IMG/VR virus record: IMGVR_UViG_3300006947_000088
Coordinates: 1 to 22,561 of that record
Reading direction: 5' to 3' (one strand)
Source of the DNA: a virus
Length of the DNA stretch: 22,561 nt
Under the pieces are notes generated by a model. It did not search any database. It was not told the origin of the DNA and saw nothing but the letters and a program-made list of their open reading frames with translations. Shown here piece after piece: positions 17,101 to 22,561 of the stretch. Within the stretch, counting starts at the first letter, position 1. Every line of letters begins with the position of its first letter. The position numbers and the translations under genes were made by a program.

Positions 17101-19380
17101 TTCTGAAAATCCATCTATTAATATTCCTTGATTTGCATCATCTAAAGGTCTAAAGATTTCGTTGATAGGACCAAGATCAGAACGGCCGGGGCCAACAATA
17201 TCATAATCTTCAAGTTCAATACCTTCGTTTACAATTGAAGAATTTTCACCTGTAAGTCGGTTTGTGGGAGTGGAACTAATTGTAAGTTTATTTGTACTGC
17301 TATCAAATGAAACTACTGATCCAGTATGAGTCTGTAATGTATTTCCAGTTCCAAACGACCCAAAAACATCCTTCAAAATTAAATTTGTATTTGCAGTTGC
17401 AGTTGGTGGTGTTGAATATTTAAACCCAGAGTCAATTATTTCAATCTCTGTAACGGCTCCAATATCAGTTGTTAAACAAATCAACTTGGCGTTTATTCCA
17501 TTTACAGATGAAACTGTAGCAGTAGGTAGTTTACTATACCCGCCTCCAGAACCGGCCAAGAAAATTCTATTGATACTACCAGAATCATTATCACCAACAG
17601 TTTCATCCTCAAGAATAATACCGTCTGTTTCAGTACCATAAGAATCTCTTGTTAATACATCAATTTCAGATATAAGTAAATCACCCAACTCAGCTTCAGT
17701 ATTACTATTTGTTGCGACATCCATTCCAGTGGCAACGTTGTTGGACTCTTGTCGTAAGGAAAACCCACTATCCAATGTTTTTGTACTTGAGTGAAACAAA
17801 TTATATAATGAATTATCATAAGTTGATTTAGCAGTATTAATATTATTCGATGGCATATAAAATATGGTGTCAGGAATTTGGTCAAAAATGAAAGCAGTAA
17901 CTTGTCCATCAAGGAGGTTTTTAGTAGATGCTCTTTTTTCTGTTAGGTATAGTGGATAGTAATATGTTTGTGTATCACTATATGTTCTAGCTGTACCAAA
18001 TACTACATATGGTTCACCTGTTACAGTTGCAAGAGCAGTACCATTTAATAATATATTACTTGATACTAATGATTCGTTTGTTCCTGTCTCTATAACAAGA
18101 ACACCAGACGTTTCATCAGCTGCATATTCAACTGATAACCTACCGCCAGTAACAGAAACAAAAGCTCTTGCACTATTAATAGAGGTGTCATCAGAATCAT
18201 TTGTAAATTTAATTGCATCTCCAATATTAAATCCAGTTCCAACATCATCAATAATAACATCACTAATTGACCCCGTTGAAACTTGACTAATATTTGCGGT
18301 AGAAGCACCATTACCAATTTGTGGGTCTAACGTTATTGTATCCCCATTATTATACAGAATGCCACCAAAATCACCAGTTGTTACGGACAACACAATACCT
18401 TGAATAGTAAACTGCATAGAGTAATCATTAGTTGGAGAATAACCTGTAATAGTTTCAGATGGGGAAAATCCAGTACCAAGAACACTATCTCTTCTAAGAG
18501 TAAATTCTACAATAGAATCCGAGCCTTGATTGAACTGTGATACCGCAATAATCTGAGCAGTTGTTCCAGAAGATGCGCCAGTCACCTGTTGGCCAGCCAT
18601 CTCAGATGGAGTTGCTCCTTGAGAATCAGAAGTACATCGAATTGCTAGAGGATTTGCCCATTTACCGTCACTCAACCTCATCATATATTTTGCTGGGTAA
18701 TTTATAGTTGCTTCTTCACCCAAAAATATTCTAAAGAAAAGTTTATGTCCTTCGGAAGTTCCCTTAGCTGCATACAAATCTCTAATGTGTTTTATAAGAT
18801 TTCTCTTGGATACTCCACTTGCAAGAGACAGAGGGATAGAGTTCATAAAGGAGTCTTTAAAAGCTGAAAGGAAATGGTCAACAGTATTATCTGGATTTGC
18901 GTATTCTAATAACTGTTGAATATTTTGTACAGGGTTTGCACGATATTTTTTAAGGGTAGTAGTAGCATTACTAGTTCCCCCTGTAATAGTTTCACCCTCA
19001 ATAAACTTTTGGTTAGCAGTAATAAACAACTGTTCATCATCATCCACTAATATTGTGGCAGTAGCCTTACTTGTCACTCCCGTAATAGTTTCACCAATAT
19101 CAAATTTACCAGTGGTTCCGCTACCACTTTCAAAAACAATTCTATCTGCTCCATTTGAACCAGATATGTCAGTAGCATCTAAAACTAAATAATTGTCTGA
19201 TAATGTTTCTAATAAAACTTGGTCTATAGTACCGTCAATAGTTATCTGAGCAGATTCAAGAAACTTATAATATTGTTTAAGAAACTCAACAAATATTGGA
19301 TGGTCAGATTGAATATAATCAGGAACCTGTCCATCTATAAGGGGAGATATCTTTGTATTAAATTCACTATCAAAAGGCAT
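14125..19380 (-). CDS. Giant baseplate structural protein with LDGTD repeats
   Basis: This 1751-residue protein follows gp6 directly (2-nt gap), as in marine T4-like phages where a large structural protein sits there. Its N-terminus has ISPLIDGQVPDYIQSDHPIF and VEFLKQYYKFLES (11-43), then a helical part with ISGV-like SLASGVSKRNLIKHIRDLYA (185-204), which I associate with baseplate proteins of this group. Two GETITG modules lie at 93-144. About eleven units of the LDGTD..GTD.GD.I..E type are spread through the chain, clustered at 1057-1104 and 1392-1686. A distinctive IIRIQDSYFYQQFSYEV at 1156-1172 with HPAGFIPFGK at 1190-1199 is a conserved late domain. The overall composition is very acidic. 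It could be the positional counterpart of T4 gp7, but sequence homology is not evident to me. Confidence 0.72.
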   Translation of the reverse strand: MPFDSEFNTKISPLIDGQVPDYIQSDHPIFVEFLKQYYKFLESAQITIDGTIDQVLLETLSDNYLVLDATDISGSNGADRIVFESGSGTTGKFDIGETITGVTSKATATILVDDDEQLFITANQKFIEGETITGGTSNATTTLKKYRANPVQNIQQLLEYANPDNTVDHFLSAFKDSFMNSIPLSLASGVSKRNLIKHIRDLYAAKGTSEGHKLFFRIFLGEEATINYPAKYMMRLSDGKWANPLAIRCTSDSQGATPSEMAGQQVTGASSGTTAQIIAVSQFNQGSDSIVEFTLRRDSVLGTGFSPSETITGYSPTNDYSMQFTIQGIVLSVTTGDFGGILYNNGDTITLDPQIGNGASTANISQVSTGSISDVIIDDVGTGFNIGDAIKFTNDSDDTSINSARAFVSVTGGRLSVEYAADETSGVLVIETGTNESLVSSNILLNGTALATVTGEPYVVFGTARTYSDTQTYYYPLYLTEKRASTKNLLDGQVTAFIFDQIPDTIFYMPSNNINTAKSTYDNSLYNLFHSSTKTLDSGFSLRQESNNVATGMDVATNSNTEAELGDLLISEIDVLTRDSYGTETDGIILEDETVGDNDSGSINRIFLAGSGGGYSKLPTATVSSVNGINAKLICLTTDIGAVTEIEIIDSGFKYSTPPTATANTNLILKDVFGSFGTGNTLQTHTGSVVSFDSSTNKLTISSTPTNRLTGENSSIVNEGIELEDYDIVGPGRSDLGPINEIFRPLDDANQGILIDGFSEEGEGIAIENSSYEEIIQNASEVDVYQINMEIDDTDSLLDEGIELESGSFIVADESGKFLLDGFLPPINQRIEDHIVLEDDTVGKNIFGEQLTGVLIFNFTPKDINDNIRLEGGEFDLDNVELETSTENEGDKLIFDGTSLEDGDKIEYQRFSNIIFGNNTDAILSEDSINGNQGSPSYITSEDAGNTIILNATEAPVGFRTFSSGDKLLQTVFDVSEFSNHGQSIKHSNTPHSRLLGEGLETFVTEDSPVNKLDVGVLDKGRILYNNAIYLGDEDGYGNIIDEAGDRVLNENASINLILDGTDLSGEDAGSQILIEDEVGTDQIILNQTQANGTDIGDEIVMEDDFNVVGNTILDSSGASAKIVAQGTVKGVASIGTTINKTGSYLNTDSLISEDIIRIQDSYFYQQFSYEVKVGAVLSDYINELKASVHPAGFIPFGKVSLASQVSAAVGVPTAVGVVDYTGDDTFSPTLASLFNIVFDEVLVQTTSVRDGPGVLDPTGGSSLFDTIIFENGVAIGDLLLEETDGDNLQFESGLDIAVENSQSSGDGTILLNDGGGRLLAETALGENESGKRSVTHLTTLKITPQIIIPNTGYGAPLASGILPGSGFFDSPTVQLEDGLRESIPVIMQDNLVLDGTDKGGTDNGDKISYEIDLNANSGIPLSELNGLSFSDLVEIDTVGFTEPAGTLKTTEGAIVFEQSSAGSDDFVLETWLQFITEDGDFIELESSTDTGYMIGVGNGYPSHNINIVLDGTNINTGKKLVTEGSLIEFEDTTNQGSIPEGNFGNRNIVPFTRAAEINSKSATDRLSLQDEYENGLNFRLEDDSGVILFDGTSALLDIGQNIVLEGTDSSRTDEGNFLIMDRSAANTDVGDNIILDSSGGRDLSDKIVMFDNVYNLVPDNEGGFFLLDGTDSDGTNAGFELLVEKNAIGEGTFTFLQQNSINSANNLFAEAGGLQLSADESSADDGAIQANSFDSNAGSFDSTSITFDAA

Positions 19381-19382
19381 TT

Positions 19383-21290
19383 TTAGTAACCAATTCCTGT
19401 TGCGTTTACTGTTGATGAAGAAGCTTCAAACTGAGCAGCACCACCTTCGTCACCTACAGCAATTGTGTCAACTCCACCTGTAACTTTAGTATTAATCGTA
19501 TCAATTTCAAGTATTTGATTTCTTAGTGCAACAATATCATTTGATCTTGGGAGAACAGTGATACGAATACTAGTAGAGGCCAAACCATCTACAAGAGAAA
19601 TTGTTGATATTGATATATTACCAATAGCTATTGCACCACTATTATAGTTAACAGTTCCAGCTGTCTCATTAACGTAATTTCGAGTTGAACCTGTTAAATA
19701 ATACATCCTAAGATTACCAAGTCCATCGTCATCAAAGAAAAGTTCATTTGTATTACCCGTAATGTGAAATCCTGTAGAAGTTAATATACCACCATCAAGA
19801 CTGTTATGACCAGAATGAGGATTGTATAATGCATTATTAAAATATGTATTATATGACCTAGACTCTCCAAGCAATGGAATAACATATTTTGCAAGTCTAG
19901 GAATAATTGAATTACTGGTAATTGCTGGGTCTGTATTATCAACAATACTCAATAATTTTGAATGTCTTAGTATTGCATCGAACTTAACAAGTTCCGTAGT
20001 ATTATAATTTGATATAGATTGAACAACCTCACTTACAATTGTATCTTTAGATTTCGTGGTGATAGTAGAGTTATATTTAAAGTTACATGTTAATAATATA
20101 TAAGTGAAATCTGGATCAACAATAACAGGAGAAATTGAAGCAACAGTAAATTTCGCTAAACTATTAACTAGGTTGGACTTATCAACTTGAGTTAAATTTG
20201 TTCCAAGCGCATTCCTAACAGAAATAAACACCTTACCATATTCTGGTGTGGAAACAACTCCAAGACTAGGATCAAAAGAACCATTCTCTCCACCGAACAC
20301 TTGAACGGCAGTAGCGTTGGGATATAATTTTTGAACATAAACTTTATAGTCATTAGTTGTAACGCACCGACCTTGTGCAGCATAGTCTAACGGAGCAGAT
20401 AATTTTATAGACTGAACACTTTCTGAGTCAGCTCCATCAGTAGCTACTTCAACGGTTGTCACAGTAATATTAGTAACGGTATTTATTGCTCCCGAATTTG
20501 TAAATGCAAATGCGCCATTTGCTTCGGCAACATTAGTAACCACATACTTTAATATAACAATATTACCATCATTAACTTTCTTACTAACAACCCCATCACC
20601 AAAATAAATTTCATATTGACCATCTTCAACTTCTTGTAAGTAGTATACTGAACTAGTGCCAGTTAGTTGAGTGATGTCAGTTGCCTTATTATATACTAAT
20701 GTAGTCGAATCAGATGATGAGTTTTGTACCGTTACCGCAAGGGTAGTTGTATCTGCAACATTACTATTCAACAAATATCTCTGATTGACGTTTGTACTGT
20801 CAACCGTATATCTAGTTGTAACATATGTTCCCTCATAGATTGGGATATTGTTAAAGAATATTCCGTTACCAAGTTGAGATGAAGTATAAGAGGATGTGGT
20901 CACAAATTGATATGTAACATTATCAATAGTTGTATTGAATACTTGGCCAGCATTCATTGTTGCTGTACCTAAAGTGATATCGTTTAGTTGTACATTAATT
21001 TTTGCTATTGGAGCTCTAACTGAACTTGTCTCGTACCCTAAAGTTTTAGCATGAGATACAACACTAGAACGCAACGCCGCACTATCAATGAACATTTCAT
21101 TCGCAAGCATGTTTGCGTGAAATCCAAGGTAGTGAGTGTTATATGCTAACACATCTAATAGTGCGCTGATACCAGAACCTTCAAAATCGTAATCAATAAA
21201 CTGGTCTTGATTTTTCATAAAAGTTTTGAGATTGGTTTTGACTGTATCAAAATCAAGACCCGATATCTCTAATTTTTGATTATTTGCCAT
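19383..21290 (-). CDS. gp6: Baseplate wedge protein gp6
   Basis: This 635-residue protein is close in length to T4 gp6 (660). The N-terminal FIDYDFEGSGISALLDVLAY (31-50), NTHYLGFHANMLANEMFIDS (51-70) and AKTLGY are strong gp6 features. Further on are YEIYFGDGVVSKK (226-238), LSAPLDYAAQGRCVTTNDYK (297-316) and VFGGE (331-335), the core shared with the baseplate J family. In T4, gp6 dimers interlock into the inner ring that joins the six wedges around the hub. The ATG overlaps the gp25 stop as TAATG, and GGAGG lies 10 nt upstream, so the two are co-translated; gp25-gp6 adjacency is typical of T4-like phages. No truncation or frameshift is seen. Confidence 0.95.
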   Translation of the reverse strand: MANNQKLEISGLDFDTVKTNLKTFMKNQDQFIDYDFEGSGISALLDVLAYNTHYLGFHANMLANEMFIDSAALRSSVVSHAKTLGYETSSVRAPIAKINVQLNDITLGTATMNAGQVFNTTIDNVTYQFVTTSSYTSSQLGNGIFFNNIPIYEGTYVTTRYTVDSTNVNQRYLLNSNVADTTTLAVTVQNSSSDSTTLVYNKATDITQLTGTSSVYYLQEVEDGQYEIYFGDGVVSKKVNDGNIVILKYVVTNVAEANGAFAFTNSGAINTVTNITVTTVEVATDGADSESVQSIKLSAPLDYAAQGRCVTTNDYKVYVQKLYPNATAVQVFGGENGSFDPSLGVVSTPEYGKVFISVRNALGTNLTQVDKSNLVNSLAKFTVASISPVIVDPDFTYILLTCNFKYNSTITTKSKDTIVSEVVQSISNYNTTELVKFDAILRHSKLLSIVDNTDPAITSNSIIPRLAKYVIPLLGESRSYNTYFNNALYNPHSGHNSLDGGILTSTGFHITGNTNELFFDDDGLGNLRMYYLTGSTRNYVNETAGTVNYNSGAIAIGNISISTISLVDGLASTSIRITVLPRSNDIVALRNQILEIDTINTKVTGGVDTIAVGDEGGAAQFEASSSTVNATGIGY

Positions 21291-21757
21291 TATCGCAATA
21301 CCTCCAGTAGTATGTTTAAGGATACTAATTCTGACGGAGCATTCACAATAGTGAAATTAATGGTCAAATCATAGGAATTACTATCTAATTTTGGTATAAT
21401 ATCAACACTAATAGTTTTTGCCCTTGGCTCATAGTTTGCAATAACATCCTCACACGCTTGTGATAATGCAATAGAAGTTAATGGGCTTGCATTTTCAAAC
21501 AATAATCCCCTAACACCGCATCCTATTTCTGGATGAAAAGGTTTTTCATAAAAATTTGTGAGTATCAAATTTCGCACAGATCGTTTCACAGCAGTTATGT
21601 TGGTTAGAACATTAACATCTCTGTCTCTCGACCTCTTAGTAAAAAACATATCCAAGTCTCTATACTGCCGGACATTTGAGCTAGAATTATTAATTCCTTC
21701 AGCATCCCTTAGAGCAGTTAAATTTTTAAAACTCTGTGTTTTTTCTACTGTGGCCAT
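21290..21757 (-). CDS. gp25: Baseplate wedge protein gp25 (GPW/gp25 family)
   Basis: This 155-residue member of the GPW/gp25 family is a little longer than T4 gp25 (132). It shows YRDLDMFFT at 32-40, FHPEIGCGVRGLLFE at 74-88 and the characteristic YEPRA at 109-113, whose Glu-Pro-Arg is the family signature. In contractile tails this lysozyme-like but inactive fold sits in the inner wedge and starts sheath assembly. It is preceded by a 52-nt gap, one of the largest between genes in this window, containing an exact TATAAATA box. GGAG is 5 nt before the ATG. The downstream gp6 start overlaps its stop. Confidence 0.95.
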   Translation of the reverse strand: MATVEKTQSFKNLTALRDAEGINNSSSNVRQYRDLDMFFTKRSRDRDVNVLTNITAVKRSVRNLILTNFYEKPFHPEIGCGVRGLLFENASPLTSIALSQACEDVIANYEPRAKTISVDIIPKLDSNSYDLTINFTIVNAPSELVSLNILLEVLR

Positions 21758-21780
21758 TACTACTCCAAGGTGGTTTTTAT

Positions 21781-21788
21781 TATTTATA
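21781..21788 (-). promoter_or_regulatory. T4-type late promoter box before gp25
   Basis: The coding strand reads TATAAATA in the 52-nt gap between the PAAR and gp25 genes, 23 nt before the gp25 ATG, with GGAG in the leader. The spacing is identical to that of the box at 14112-14119. It would drive gp25-gp6 and the genes beyond. Confidence 0.75.
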
Positions 21789-21809
21789 AAGAATTAGATA
21801 GGTTATTAA

Positions 21810-22076
21810 TTAATCACCTACAATAACATTTGATGAACCGCTTGCCGCATGTCCACAAGTTGCAAGATCACCAGCATTACAAACTGCAATGCCACCAATA
21901 AAAACATTTTTGGAGCCAGCAATCATAGTTGGTGGAGCTGCATGTAATCCTGATAGGTGAGCAGTAACAGTGTCACCATGCACAATAACCTCATCTCCAT
22001 TTGCAAATACCTTAGTCTGCGTCTTGATCAATGCAGCTCCAGCGGTATCGGTTGTATCTCTACATATACCCGGCAT
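21810..22076 (-). CDS. PAAR-motif spike tip protein
   Basis: This 88-residue protein is typical of single-domain PAAR proteins, which fold into a small cone that sharpens and caps the trimeric spike of contractile injection systems (T4 gp5.4 is the counterpart). It opens MPGICRDTTDTAG, with GLHAAPPTMIAGSKNVFIGG at 43-62 and GDLATCGHAASGSSNVIVG at 69-87, the usual G..V.. glycine-rich loops and CGH. His33, His40, His45, Cys66, Cys74 and His76 are candidate ligands for the buried tip metal ion. No toxin extension is present. GGAG lies 8 nt before the ATG, overlapping the end of the gp5 gene, and the gene directly follows the spike needle it should cap. Confidence 0.92.
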   Translation of the reverse strand: MPGICRDTTDTAGAALIKTQTKVFANGDEVIVHGDTVTAHLSGLHAAPPTMIAGSKNVFIGGIAVCNAGDLATCGHAASGSSNVIVGD

Positions 22077-22087
22077 AGTTTATACTC

Positions 22088-22561
22088 CTATGGGTTCAAC
22101 TCAATTTTATCACCTTCGATGGTTACAATACCTGTAGATTCATGATCCCATGTTGTTCCTGTAGTACCATCCCAAGCGGTTCCTACCGTATAATTCCAAG
22201 AAGTACCAGTTGTTAGGTTAGTGGATAGGCCTGTAGACTTAGTATCTATTCCAGTTATGGTTGTTGATCGGGAATGTGTTGTATCAGTTCCATAAGTCTC
22301 TGTCACATTACGCAATACTGTATCATTAGTGCTACCTGTAACAAGCCTTGTATGAAAGTGTTTGTCTTTGGTTGTGCCATATGTCTCAATAACATTTGTC
22401 TCCACTGTTTGCTCTCGTTCTCCTTTAATAAGTGATACATGATTACCACCAATTGTTTCATGAGCATTACCACCAATTGTTTCATACTTGTTGCCGTCAA
22501 CCTGTATGTTCCAATCACCCTTGATGTAGGTCTTACAATTAGACTCGATAGTCAGATTTAC
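22088..22561 (-). CDS. gp5: Baseplate hub spike gp5, C-terminal needle (partial)
   Basis: The frame enters from the right edge and ends at TAG at 22088-22090, giving the last 157 residues of a longer protein. The residues fall into consecutive octads. After the first four residues come IESNCKTY, IKGDWNIQ, VDGNKYET, IGGNAHET, IGGNHVSL, IKGEREQT and so on, the V/I-x-G-x-x-x-x-x pattern of the T4 gp5 C-terminal beta-helix and VgrG spikes. Near the end, three octads carry Trp (TTGTSWNY, TVGTAWDG, TTGTTWDH). The trimeric needle pierces the cell envelope; the lysozyme and OB-fold domains expected upstream lie outside the window. The following PAAR gene supports the assignment. An internal GTG at 22405 is not the true start. 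Confidence 0.85.
   Translation of the reverse strand, partial: VNLTIESNCKTYIKGDWNIQVDGNKYETIGGNAHETIGGNHVSLIKGEREQTVETNVIETYGTTKDKHFHTRLVTGSTNDTVLRNVTETYGTDTTHSRSTTITGIDTKSTGLSTNLTTGTSWNYTVGTAWDGTTGTTWDHESTGIVTIEGDKIELNP

Noticed and set aside
21801-21818. Near-palindrome ggttattaattaatcacc at the end of the PAAR gene as a terminator
   Set aside because: It has no loop, is almost all A/T with one mismatch and lacks a U-tract; it is more likely incidental to the stop region.
22303-22518. Short minus-strand frame near the right edge
   Set aside because: It overlaps the gp5 needle in another frame, while the gp5 frame shows the octad repeat continuously to the window edge.

Overview
The window is AT-rich and almost entirely coding. 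Every supported gene lies on the minus strand, so transcription runs from the right edge (22561) to the left edge (1). It is a virion structural cluster from a T4-like contractile-tailed phage. The gene order (gp5 spike C-terminus, PAAR tip, gp25, gp6, very large structural protein, gp8, very large DUF4815-type protein, fibre-like proteins) and the protein sequences resemble marine T4-like myoviruses of the cyanophage/pelagiphage type. No host marker, tRNA or metabolic gene is present, so the host cannot be named.

Baseplate centre and wedge (22561-11934): the octad-repeat needle of the gp5 hub/spike is cut by the window edge. It is followed by a PAAR spike-tip protein, the sheath-initiator/wedge protein gp25, and wedge gp6 (coupled to gp25 by TAATG). 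A 1751-residue protein with many acidic 'LDGTD' repeats comes next, then a 211-residue fibre-like protein, and then wedge gp8.

Periphery (11930-1847): a 2230-residue protein with a DUF4815-type N-terminus, a 75-residue helical protein, a 736-residue repetitive fibre-like protein and a 316-residue virion protein follow with almost no intergenic DNA. They are probably peripheral baseplate or fibre parts.

Left end (1831-1): a hypothetical protein with a Gln/Asp/Glu/Thr-rich linker, a DxD glycosyltransferase carrying an apparent GC-rich insert, and the N-terminus of a possible methyltransferase-like protein.

Regulation: T4-late-type TATAAATA boxes sit in two of the few real intergenic gaps, each exactly 23 nt before an ATG (gp25 and the 211-residue gene). 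A CATAAATA variant precedes gp8. The other genes are packed with 1-nt overlaps or gaps of up to about 32 nt, which points to polycistronic late expression with translational coupling. No gene-free stretch exceeds 300 bases. The least ordinary observations are repeat modules shared by several different virion proteins, the long octad register in the gp5 needle, and the insert in the glycosyltransferase.
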